In this document: positions 1 to 6,390 of the stretch, one piece after another
Numbering within the stretch: position 1 is the stretch's first letter
Layout of the letters: every line of letters starts with the position of its first letter
Assembly (NCBI GenBank): GCA_031280065.1
Contig: JAITHH010000176.1
Coordinates: 1 to 6,690, forward strand
Length of the DNA: 6,690 nucleotides
Reading direction: 5' to 3'
Source of the DNA: Treponema sp.
GTDB taxonomy: Bacteria > Spirochaetota > Spirochaetia > Treponematales > Breznakiellaceae
Made by a program: the position numbers and the translations under genes
The notes under the pieces: model-generated
Told to the model about the DNA's origin: nothing
The model's input: the letters and a program-made list of their open reading frames with translations, nothing else
The model's database searches: none

Positions 1-40
1 CGACAGCAAATTCGGCGACTCTGAACGCACTATTCGCGGA

Positions 41-739
41 ATCGCCTGGGGCGGCGATAAGTTTGTCGCGGTGGGACAAAAAGGCAAGATGGCGTATTCC
101 ACAAACGGCACAGAGTGGACGGAGGTAGCCAACAGCACATTCCCCACCTCCTCCCCTGACAAATCCATTCTCAGCATCGCCTGGGGCGGCGGTATGTTTA
201 TCGCGGCGGGCGGAGGCCAGATGGCGTATTCCGCAAACGGCGAATCCTGGACGGCGGTAGACAACAGCACAGCCACTAACGGTAACATCTACGGCATCGC
301 CTACGGCGGCGGCAAGTTTGTCGCGGTGGGCGATCTCGGCAGGATGGCGTATTCCGCAGACGGCAAATCCTGGACGGCGGTAAGCGACAGCACATTCGGC
401 GTTAGTTTCAACACCATCAACGGCATCGCCTGGGGCGGCGGTAAGTTTGTCGCGGTGGGCGATGGCGGCAAGATGGCGTATTCCGCAGACGGCGAATCCT
501 GGACAGCGGTAGGCGACAGCACAGTCGGCGATGGTTTCAACACCATCAAGGGCATCGCCTGGAGCGGCGGTTAGTTTGTCGCGGTGGGCGCCAAGATCGC
601 GTATTCCTCAGACGGCGAATCCTGGACGGCGGTAAGCGACAGCACATTCAGCTATGACGACACCATCAACGGCATCGCCTGGGGCGGCGGCACGTTTGTC
701 GCGGTGGGCACTGACGGCAAGATAGCGTACTGCGCAGAA
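41..739 (+). repeat. Coding tandem repeats, six units of 120-135 bp
   Basis: The motif atcgcctggggcggc or a close variant begins at 41, 176, 296, 425, 554 and 674. This gives periods of 135, 120, 129, 129 and 120 bp, all multiples of three, so the repeat length varies only by whole codons. Units beginning at 296 and 425 differ at about 13 of 129 positions by hand count. That is high nucleotide identity for protein repeats and suggests recent duplication or gene conversion. The conserved parts are the IAWGGG strand, FVAVG, GKMAYS and SADGESWTAV. The variable part is the 8-14 residues between WTAV and IxGIAW, which would be a loop. Confidence 0.85.
689..704 (+). repeat. Direct repeat copy 1 (16 nt, left copy)
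   Basis: This 16-nt stretch (ggcacgtttgtcgcgg) encodes GTFVA in the last unit of the left repeat block and is identical to 1169-1184. The similarity extends to 684-709 against 1164-1189 with two mismatches. Both copies are read in the same frame. Confidence 0.85.
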
Positions 740-765
740 TAAGGGCGTAATCCTGCAATGTCTGC

Positions 766-793
766 AACCCGTCCCTGCGGGGGCGGGGGTTTT
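766..793 (+). terminator. Probable Rho-independent terminator of the left repeat gene
   Basis: The arm cccgtccc (768-775) pairs with ggggcggg (780-787), including one G-U pair, across a short loop. A run of four T follows at 790-793. It lies 25 nt after the TAA at 740-742, where a terminator for the repeat gene would be expected. The T run is short, so termination may be leaky and allow readthrough into the next gene, for which I see no strong promoter of its own. Confidence 0.55.
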
Positions 794-810
794 AACCGGA
801 GAAAAAAGAA

Positions 811-1164
811 ATGGAAACAGTGAATGTAATCATAGGAATAACCGGCGTTATCTTATCGGCGGCATCTCTGGCTGTTATGGTGTCCGGCATGAGGCTGGGC
901 AAAAAGGCAATGTCCAAAAACGAGACCCTGTTCGGCAGGGAAGCCGAAGACCGGTATAACGCGATAAAAGACAAACTGTCCCTGCCCTATTCAGACAGCC
1001 TATGGGAAGGGGGAAACAAAATTATCCCGCAGTTTGAAGTAGAACGGAATTATTACCAGCGGCAAACAATGGAGGATGCATTAAAGGGTATCAATAGAAT
1101 TGTCCGCTACTATTACAAAGACGCTGACGGCAAACCAATGGTAAAAATCTGGCGGCTTAAGTAG
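811..1164 (+). CDS. Small single-span membrane protein of unknown function (117 aa)
   Basis: I do not recognise a family. Residues about 5-26 form a hydrophobic helix (IIGITGVILSAASLAVMV) followed by positive residues (MRLGKKAMSK). This suggests one membrane anchor with the N terminus outside and a soluble tail of about 85 residues in the cytoplasm (positive-inside inference). The tail is rich in charged and aromatic residues (RNYYQRQ, RIVRYYYKDADGKP) and ends in KIWRLK. The ATG at 811 is supported by GGAG at 798-801 with a 9-nt spacer. The gene sits between two fragments of the repeat-protein family, and its stop codon TAG (1162-1164) touches the point where repeat homology resumes. Base composition differs from its flanks: about 48% G+C by hand count over 841-1140, falling towards the 3' end, against visibly G+C-richer repeats. 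It may be a passenger gene inserted in the repeat locus, and its original 3' end could have been lost at the junction. Confidence 0.7.
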   Translation: METVNVIIGITGVILSAASLAVMVSGMRLGKKAMSKNETLFGREAEDRYNAIKDKLSLPYSDSLWEGGNKIIPQFEVERNYYQRQTMEDALKGINRIVRYYYKDADGKPMVKIWRLK

Positions 1165-1165
1165 C

Positions 1166-1342
1166 GGAGGCACGTTTGTCGCGGGGGGCGATAGCGGCAA
1201 GATGGCGGTTTCCGCAGACGGCATAACATGGACGGCGGTAAGCAGCATATTCGAGGACGACTACGTCTACAGCATCGCCTGGGGCGGCGGCAAGTTCGTC
1301 GCGGGGGGCGCCAACGGCAGGATGGCGTACTGCGCAAAATAA
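1166..1342 (+). pseudogene. Orphan 3' end of a second repeat-protein copy
   Basis: Directly after the stop of the 117-residue gene, frame 2 resumes the repeat family. It reads GGTFVAGGDSGKMAVSADG, then ITWTAVSS, a variable loop (IFEDDYVY), SIAWGGGKFVAGG, GRMAYCAK and TAA at 1340-1342. The end matches the left block closely: AYCAK against AYCAE, and both stops are followed by ggGC in the form taagggc. This is therefore a true gene terminus, not an internal fragment. No start codon with a ribosome binding site is apparent, and the upstream repeat sequence is replaced by the small gene. It is most simply a truncated tandem paralogue. Two units carry FVAGG where the left block has FVAVG. It would be expressed only if recombination restored an upstream part. 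Confidence 0.75.
1169..1184 (+). repeat. Direct repeat copy 2 (16 nt, right copy)
   Basis: Identical to 689-704 and exactly 480 bp to its right, in the same reading frame. It lies 4 nt after the stop codon of the 117-residue gene, so the two copies bracket the left gene's C-terminal codons, the hairpin and the small gene. Confidence 0.85.
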
Positions 1343-1362
1343 GGGCCTATTCCAGTAACCGC

Positions 1363-1396
1363 GCTGTCCGGGAACTTCCGTTTCCGGGCGGCTTTT
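1363..1396 (+). terminator. Rho-independent terminator after the repeat locus
   Basis: The arm gctgtccgggaa (1363-1374) pairs with ttccgggcggc (1382-1392), with two G-U pairs and one bulged G. A T run follows at 1393-1396. It lies 20 nt after the TAA at 1340-1342 and separates the repeat locus from the downstream operon, which has its own promoter. Confidence 0.6.
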
Positions 1397-1496
1397 GTCA
1401 GTTTGCGGCGGACATTCAGTTTGCGGGCTGAACATCCGCCGCCCCCGTCATTCCGCCTTCGGAATCGCTGGCAAAACACATTCCCGGAACATATAC

Positions 1497-1525
1497 TTGT
1501 CTTATCATTCGATCCATTGTATAAT
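1497..1525 (+). promoter_or_regulatory. Sigma-70-type promoter of the lipid-kinase/phosphorelay operon
   Basis: A -35 element TTGTCT (1497-1502; four of six matches to TTGACA) is separated by 17 nt from a perfect -10 TATAAT (1520-1525). The surrounding 1490-1545 is markedly A+T-rich against the G+C-rich genes. Transcription would start near 1532 and leave a leader of about 40 nt before the ATG at 1572. AGAGG at 1561-1565 is a plausible ribosome binding site, 6 nt from the start. No further promoter is evident before the later genes, which overlap or nearly abut. Confidence 0.7.
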
Positions 1526-1571
1526 GATTTATTAAAACAATGGCGGTCCGTTACGCGGCGAGAGGGTCTAT

Positions 1572-2555
1572 ATGAAACATTTATTTGTGGTGAATCCGCG
1601 ATCTTTCAGATATAACCCAGGCTCGATGCAGCATATCATCAGCCGGATACATCAGTGTTTCTCCGGCGCCGAAAGCGAAGACTACTTTGTGCATATCTCC
1701 CAGTTTCCCCGTGACGCGGTGGGGCTGATCCGTTCCTTCGCCGGCGCTGCCCGCAAAGAAACCGCCGTCAGAGTCTACGCCGTGGGGGGAGACGGCATCC
1801 TCTTTGACTGTCTTAACGGGATTATGGGCTTCAAAAATACCGAATTAGCCGCCGTGCCCTGCGGACGCACCAACAGCTTCGTGCAGAGCTTCGGCAAACA
1901 CAACGCGGCCCGCTTCCGGGACCTGCGTTTGCAGATAAGCTCCCCGGCGGTTCCCATCGATGTGATGAAGGCGGGGAGCAACTACGCCCTGAATTTCTGC
2001 CTGGCGGGGACTGAATCGCTGGCCCTGCGTTACGCCTGCGGCTTCCATGAGGCGATGGATGCCAATGGCCGGATGGGCCGGTGGCTGGCCCGGCTGCTCT
2101 ACGAAGCCGCATACATAGCGTCGGGGCTCGCCGCCTGCGCGAACGCCGCGCTGCTGCGGCAGTATTACACGATCAGCGTGGACGGCGAAGACCTCAGCGG
2201 CCGCTACCGGGGCCTCAACATCGCCAATGGCGGCTGTTACGCCGGTAAACTGCACCCCGTAACCGGCGCGCGGCCTGACGACGGCGTATTGCACATCCTC
2301 TTTGCACAGGGCGGCTCCGTGCCGGGGACGCTGGGGCTCCTTCCCTTCTACCTGTGGAAGCGGCATACCGGCGCATCCCGCCGGGAACTCTTCATTAAAA
2401 AGGCCCGGACTATCAGCATCCGCTCCGAAACGCCTATCTTGATAGGATTGGACGACATTGTGTTCTATGAGACCAGCCTGACGGTGGAACTCCTGCCCGG
2501 GGCGCTGCGCTTTGTGGACGTGAGCGCGCCTCGTGGCGCAGGGGGTGCGCAATGA
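1572..2555 (+). CDS. Divergent diacylglycerol/sphingosine kinase-like protein (327 aa)
   Basis: The order of motifs matches the DAGK catalytic family (YegS/DgkB/LCB5 type), which phosphorylates lipid hydroxyls with ATP at the inner membrane face. Visible are VVNPRS at 6-11 (nucleotide-binding NP motif), VGGDG at 71-75 with D74, NG at 82-83, PCGRTNSF at 96-103 (usually GTxND), IDV at 129-131, NIANGG at 216-221, and DDG at 236-238 preceding a strand (VLHI). A C-terminal strand ELLPGALRF follows. The length of about 300-330 residues is normal. The ATG starts the first beta-strand directly, as is usual for the family. Several normally conserved positions differ: GGDGT is GGDGI, GTxND is GRTNS, and the late DGE motif seems replaced by LDDI (293-296). 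Catalysis is therefore uncertain and the true substrate unknown. The gene heads the operon, and its stop overlaps the kinase start by 4 nt (ATGA), which suggests translational coupling. NAD kinase-like alternatives fit less well. Confidence 0.8.
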   Translation: MKHLFVVNPRSFRYNPGSMQHIISRIHQCFSGAESEDYFVHISQFPRDAVGLIRSFAGAARKETAVRVYAVGGDGILFDCLNGIMGFKNTELAAVPCGRTNSFVQSFGKHNAARFRDLRLQISSPAVPIDVMKAGSNYALNFCLAGTESLALRYACGFHEAMDANGRMGRWLARLLYEAAYIASGLAACANAALLRQYYTISVDGEDLSGRYRGLNIANGGCYAGKLHPVTGARPDDGVLHILFAQGGSVPGTLGLLPFYLWKRHTGASRRELFIKKARTISIRSETPILIGLDDIVFYETSLTVELLPGALRFVDVSAPRGAGGAQ

Positions 2556-5302
2556 TCAAAACAACGCCGGATAGACCGGTTCTGCCGCTGGCGCTCTTGG
2601 CTGTAACCGTGTTCGGCTCTGTCAGTATCGTGGAAGCCGCCGATCAGGATCAGCGGACGCTCCTGGCCACCATAGGCGCGCTGGCCGTGTCGTTCGTCCT
2701 GATCATCATCCTGGACCGGATGGACAAGCTGGTTAAAAAGGCGTTCTCCATTCCCTTTGCCCTGTACCTCCTGCATATCGCCGCGTCCCTGTATACGGGT
2801 AACTTTTGGGACTTCTTCCCCCTCTGCCTGGGCATCTCGTGCCTGGGGACGCTCTATTTCAAGCCCCGCGAACTGGGCCGCTATATCGTCCTGTCGAATA
2901 TCATTTCGATTGTCCTGCTCGCGCGGAAGATTCCCCTGACCAAGCTCGAAGGGGGCCTCCTCGTTGACCTGGGATTCAACGAAGTGCTGCTCAACTGGCT
3001 CATCTCCCTGGGCGGCTCCTGCTTCCTCTACCTCGTGGCGTCGTCCACCGCAAAGCGGAACAACGCGGAGAAACGGGCGCGGTATTCGTTTTCCTCGCTG
3101 CTTGCCGCCACCCCGAACCACATCGTCATGCTGGACGCGCTGAACCGGGTAACGTATATCAGCAAATCGCTGCTGGATATGTTCCATATAATGAGCGCTG
3201 AAATGGCCGTGGGACGGCCCCTGTTCGACATGGTTGATTCCGCGGAATTGAAAGACATCCTCTATAGTATTTTAACGCGGCCCCGCGCATACCAGTCCAC
3301 CCAAAAAGTCCGTGTCGGGTCCAAGACCTATTACTTCGAGATTATCTGCGACTTTCTGCCCGGCTCCGCCGGGGGCCGGTTCCTCATCCTGATCGACCAT
3401 ACCCCGGTCATGCGGGCGCGGCTTGAGGCGGAAGAGGCGTCCCAGTCCAAGAGCGCGTTCCTGGCGACGATGAGCCACGAGATACGCACCCCCCTGAACG
3501 CCATCATCGGGCTGTCGGAAATCGAACTTCAAAAGAAACTGCCCAAAGACCTCCAGCGGGGTTTGGAGAAGATATACAATTCAGGAACCAGCCTGCTGGC
3601 GATCATCAACGACATTCTGGACATTTCCAAGATCGAGGCGGGCAGTTTTGAGCTTGTGCCCATCGAATACGAGGTCGCCAGCATGGTGAACGACACGGTG
3701 TATCTGAACATGGTGCGGATCGGCGCGAAACATATCGCCTTTAAGCTGGAAATCGACGGCTCCATCCCCCGCAGGCTCCTGGGCGATGAACTGCGGGTCA
3801 AACAGATACTCAACAACCTGCTGTCCAACGCCATCAAATACACCGAGGCGGGAACCGTCCTCCTCAAGATCACCTGGGAGCAGCGGGATAACGACGCCCT
3901 CATCACCTTTGAGGTAAGCGATACTGGCCGGGGCATCCGCCAGGAAGACCTGCCCAAACTCTTCTCCGAGTACCGGCAGCTTGACGCCAAGGCGAACCGG
4001 CATATCGAAGGCACGGGCCTGGGCCTGTCCATCACCAGAAATCTCCTGTACATGATGGACGGCGGTATCATCGTAAAAAGCGTCTACGGCCAGGGCAGCA
4101 CGTTTACGGTGCAGCTTCCCCAGCCCATCCGGGACCCCAATCCCATCGGGGACATTACCGCCCGGAACCTGGAGATGTTCCGCTACAAGGACATCCGCCA
4201 GAGCCGGGGGCTGTCCCTTGCCCGAAACTACATGCCCTACGGCAGAGTGCTGGTGGTGGACGATGTGGAAACCAACCTGGATGTGGCGAGGGGGCTCCTG
4301 CTCCCCTACGGCCTGGACATTGACTGCGTGGCAAGCGGGCAGGAAGCGGTGGATAGAATTCACGCGGTGAGCCAGGGCAGCGCGGCCCGCTACGACCTGA
4401 TCCTCATGGATCACATGATGCCCGGTATGGACGGCGTTGAGGCGGTCCGGATCATCCGTAATGAAATCACCGGCGACTACGCCCGGTCGGTTCCCATCGT
4501 GGCGCTCACCGCGAACGCCTTGGCGGGCAACGAGGAGATGTTTCTGTCCAAGGGCTTTAACGCCTATATTTCCAAGCCCATCGACATCATGCAGCTTGAC
4601 GTGGTGCTGAATACCTGGGTGCGGAACAAGCAGTCCAAGGAAACTCTGATGCAGGCGGAAATTGAAAAAGCCGCCCGCTCAGACGGCGAGGTGGAAGACG
4701 CGCCGGGTGTTTTGGACAGCCTCACCCTTGAAGGCATCGATCTGGCCCAGGGCAAGGAGCGCTACAACAGTGAAGCGTCCTACCTGGACATTCTCCGTTC
4801 CTATCTCCGGCATACCCCGCCGCTGTTGGAGAAACTGCACGGCCCCTCCCTGGAAACCCTCGCGGATTATGCGGTGGTGGTCCACGGCTTGAAAGGGTCG
4901 AGTTACGGCGTCTGCGCCAACGCGGTGGGCCAGGAAGCGGAGGCGCTGGAAGCCGCGTCCCGGGCGGGGGACTTCGAGTATGTACAAAAAGCCAACGGGC
5001 CCTTTATCGAATCAACCGGGCGGCTGCTCGTCGATCTTGAAGCGGCGCTGAAAAAGGCCGCCGCGAGACAGGGGGCCAAGCCCTCCGCGCCCCGGCCTGA
5101 CCAGGCGCTCCTTGACCGGCTCTTGGACGCGGCGCGGCACTACCGTACTTCCCAGATGGAAGAGATCGTCAAGGAGATTGAATCCTTTGCGTATGAATCC
5201 GAGGGGGAACTGGCGGTCTGGCTGCGCGAACAGATGGATGCGCTGGAATACGACGCCATTCGGGACCGGCTTGCAGGCCGGCAGGACGGGAAAACCGGAT
5301 AA
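2552..5302 (+). CDS. Membrane hybrid sensor histidine kinase with PAS-like, HisKA, HATPase, receiver and HPt modules (916 aa)
   Basis: The N-terminal region holds five or six hydrophobic segments (about 10-28, 37-54, 64-82, 86-103, 110-124, 146-164) that I cannot assign to a named sensor family. A PAS-like region (about 175-285, [16 protein letters not shown]) and a short coiled linker follow. HisKA has H309 in SHEIRTPLN. The HATPase shows the N-box around N426 (LLSNAIKYT), DTGRG at 457-461 and GTGLGL at 487-492. The receiver spans about 565-690 with acidic pocket D570/D571, phosphoacceptor D620, T653 and K675 (SKP). The HPt domain has H778 in HGLKGSS. All catalytic residues for a four-step phosphorelay are present. 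A further helical tail of about 65 residues (about 850-916) has no obvious second phosphoacceptor. The ATG lies in the ATGA overlap with the upstream gene, and the gap to the next gene is 11 nt. The likely partners are the two receiver proteins downstream; the signal is unknown. Confidence 0.93.
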   Translation: MIKTTPDRPVLPLALLAVTVFGSVSIVEAADQDQRTLLATIGALAVSFVLIIILDRMDKLVKKAFSIPFALYLLHIAASLYTGNFWDFFPLCLGISCLGTLYFKPRELGRYIVLSNIISIVLLARKIPLTKLEGGLLVDLGFNEVLLNWLISLGGSCFLYLVASSTAKRNNAEKRARYSFSSLLAATPNHIVMLDALNRVTYISKSLLDMFHIMSAEMAVGRPLFDMVDSAELKDILYSILTRPRAYQSTQKVRVGSKTYYFEIICDFLPGSAGGRFLILIDHTPVMRARLEAEEASQSKSAFLATMSHEIRTPLNAIIGLSEIELQKKLPKDLQRGLEKIYNSGTSLLAIINDILDISKIEAGSFELVPIEYEVASMVNDTVYLNMVRIGAKHIAFKLEIDGSIPRRLLGDELRVKQILNNLLSNAIKYTEAGTVLLKITWEQRDNDALITFEVSDTGRGIRQEDLPKLFSEYRQLDAKANRHIEGTGLGLSITRNLLYMMDGGIIVKSVYGQGSTFTVQLPQPIRDPNPIGDITARNLEMFRYKDIRQSRGLSLARNYMPYGRVLVVDDVETNLDVARGLLLPYGLDIDCVASGQEAVDRIHAVSQGSAARYDLILMDHMMPGMDGVEAVRIIRNEITGDYARSVPIVALTANALAGNEEMFLSKGFNAYISKPIDIMQLDVVLNTWVRNKQSKETLMQAEIEKAARSDGEVEDAPGVLDSLTLEGIDLAQGKERYNSEASYLDILRSYLRHTPPLLEKLHGPSLETLADYAVVVHGLKGSSYGVCANAVGQEAEALEAASRAGDFEYVQKANGPFIESTGRLLVDLEAALKKAAARQGAKPSAPRPDQALLDRLLDAARHYRTSQMEEIVKEIESFAYESEGELAVWLREQMDALEYDAIRDRLAGRQDGKTG

Positions 5303-5313
5303 CAGGGAAGGAT

Positions 5314-6390
5314 ATGAAGTCAATTCTGATCGTAGATGACAACCTCGTGAGCCTCAGACAAATCGCCGCCCAGTTACAGGACAGCTATGAGATTTCCCTG
5401 GCAAAGTCAGGCGAACTGGCCCTCCAGATATGCGCCCATGAAAAGCCGGACCTGATCCTCCTGGATATGGAAATGCCCGGCATGAACGGCCTTGAGACCC
5501 TTGCCCGCCTGCGCCAAGACCCGTCCCTGGCCGAAATTCCGGTGATCTTCCTCACCGGCGCAAGCGGCGCGGAGGCGGAAGCCAAATGCCTGGAAGCCGG
5601 CGCGGAGGACTTCATCTCCAAGACCGCCCACGGCAAGCTGATCCGCTACCGGATAGAGACGCAGTTGGAATACGCCGCCCACCGTTTTCACCCCCAGCGC
5701 GTCGTCAGCGAGATGGAAGACGCCCTAGGCTTCTCCTTCGCGGAACTGGTGGAGTGCAAGGACCGCAACGCGGCGGGCCATATCGCACGGGTCAGCCGCT
5801 ACGCGGAACTCCTCGGCCAGGACCTCTTGGAACAGGGGTGCTTCGGCGCGGAACTCAAAGCGGAGGATATACCCATGATACGCCGGGCCGCGCCCTTCCA
5901 CGACATCGGGAAGATCGGGATAAGCGACCTCGTCCTCCTCAAGCGGGGGCCCCTGACCGATGAGGAACGGCGGGAAGTTCACCGGCATACCATCATCGGC
6001 GGCCAAATGCTGGACCTTATGTACGGCCGTGCGCCCCATCTGCCCTATTTGAAAATGGCAAAAGTGATTGCCGAGGGCCACCATGAACGGTACAATGGAG
6101 AAGGGTATCCCCGGGGCCTTAAAGGAGACCAGATTCCCCTCTGCTGCCGTATCATGGCGGCGGCCAATGTCTACGATAGCTGTGTTACCGACCGGGTTTA
6201 CCGCAAGGGGCTGTCCCACGAAGCCGCCTGCGGGATCATCCGGGACGGGCGGGGGACGGAATTCGATCCCCGCGTGGCGGACGCCTTTGAGCGGCTGCGG
6301 GACGCCTTTGCCGTCGAGGATGTCCGCTCGAAACAGCAGATAAAAAGTATGGGTTGGAGTGTTTTCCATGAAACAGATATTAATAGTTGA
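5314..6390 (+). CDS. Response regulator with receiver and HD-GYP domain (358 aa), probable cyclic-di-GMP phosphodiesterase
   Basis: Residues 1-120 form a receiver with D8/D9, phosphoacceptor D51 (LILLDMEMPG), T81 and K103. K103 is followed by Thr instead of the usual Pro. Residues about 135-330 form an HD-GYP domain with D150 and H156 (GHIARV), HDIGKIG at 196-202, KRGPLT at 210-215, H225, HHERYNGEGYP at 256-266 and GLKG. Enzymes of this family hydrolyse cyclic-di-GMP to GMP or pGpG at a di- or tri-metal centre. The usual ADVYDA motif reads ANVYDS, with N285 in place of a conserved metal-site Asp, so activity may be reduced or altered. The length is typical for receiver-HD-GYP proteins. An AGGGAAGG Shine-Dalgarno sequence (5304-5311) precedes the ATG, 11 nt after the kinase stop. 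The last 23 nt overlap the next gene. D51 is the probable acceptor from the kinase HPt domain H778 (inferred from the operon). Confidence 0.92.
   Translation: MKSILIVDDNLVSLRQIAAQLQDSYEISLAKSGELALQICAHEKPDLILLDMEMPGMNGLETLARLRQDPSLAEIPVIFLTGASGAEAEAKCLEAGAEDFISKTAHGKLIRYRIETQLEYAAHRFHPQRVVSEMEDALGFSFAELVECKDRNAAGHIARVSRYAELLGQDLLEQGCFGAELKAEDIPMIRRAAPFHDIGKIGISDLVLLKRGPLTDEERREVHRHTIIGGQMLDLMYGRAPHLPYLKMAKVIAEGHHERYNGEGYPRGLKGDQIPLCCRIMAAANVYDSCVTDRVYRKGLSHEAACGIIRDGRGTEFDPRVADAFERLRDAFAVEDVRSKQQIKSMGWSVFHETDINS
6356..6359 (+). promoter_or_regulatory. Ribosome binding site of the second receiver gene, inside the HD-GYP gene
   Basis: GGAG at 6356-6359 lies 8 nt before the ATG at 6368 and within the last codons of the HD-GYP gene. 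It supports the overlapping start and suggests that translation of the two response regulators is coupled. Confidence 0.65.

Larger units (their letters stand above)
2..742 (+). pseudogene. 3' part of a BNR/Asp-box-like tandem-repeat protein gene, interrupted by an in-frame TAG
   Basis: The frame is open from the left edge, so the 5' end, start codon and any signal peptide lie outside the window. It encodes six copies of a strand like GIAWGGGKFVAVG, each followed by GKMAYS and an SADGESWTAV turn. The turn resembles the Asp-box of BNR/sialidase-type beta-propellers, so a repeat beta-propeller, possibly at the cell surface, is the likely fold (inference). Codon 572-574 is TAG. The equivalent codon is AAG in units 1, 3 and 4, ATG in unit 2 and ACG in unit 6, so one A-to-T change in an AAG explains it. 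The same frame continues with good repeat sequence for 55 more codons to TAA at 740-742, ending in AYCAE. No ATG follows the TAG for a restart; the Met of the KMAYS motif is Ile in both later units. Unit 5-6 also lacks two residues (GAKIAYS instead of GDGGKMAYS). The function is unknown. The break could also be a sequencing error or a phase-off allele. Confidence 0.75.

Noticed and set aside
572..574. TAG read as pyrrolysine or another recoded amino acid
   Set aside because: Sibling units have ordinary sense codons at this position, a single base change explains it, and nothing else in the window suggests recoding.
41..739. Regular repeats suggesting a CRISPR array
   Set aside because: The repeats are contiguous, 120-135 bp long, keep one reading frame and encode a conserved protein motif. 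There are no unique spacers.
1450..1465. Small perfect hairpin attccg/cggaat with a 4-nt loop between the terminator and promoter
   Set aside because: It has only six base pairs and no T run, and is too short to call a terminator or operator without comparative support.
1403..1615. Plus-strand open frame of 70 codons across the operon promoter
   Set aside because: It spans the -35/-10 elements and runs into the lipid-kinase gene in another frame. Its sequence is low-complexity and has no clear ribosome binding site.
1845..2552. Long minus-strand open frame (235 codons) opposite the lipid-kinase gene
   Set aside because: It lies wholly opposite a gene with recognisable family motifs and shows no motifs itself. 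It is expected from G+C-rich codon usage.
2465..3187. Minus-strand open frame (240 codons) opposite the start of the histidine kinase gene
   Set aside because: Its composition is biased towards R, Q, G and E, it has no recognisable domain, and it runs opposite two overlapping real genes.
3581..4414. Minus-strand open frame (277 codons) opposite the HisKA to receiver region
   Set aside because: It is the antisense shadow of conserved kinase motifs, with no domain of its own and no ribosome binding site noted.
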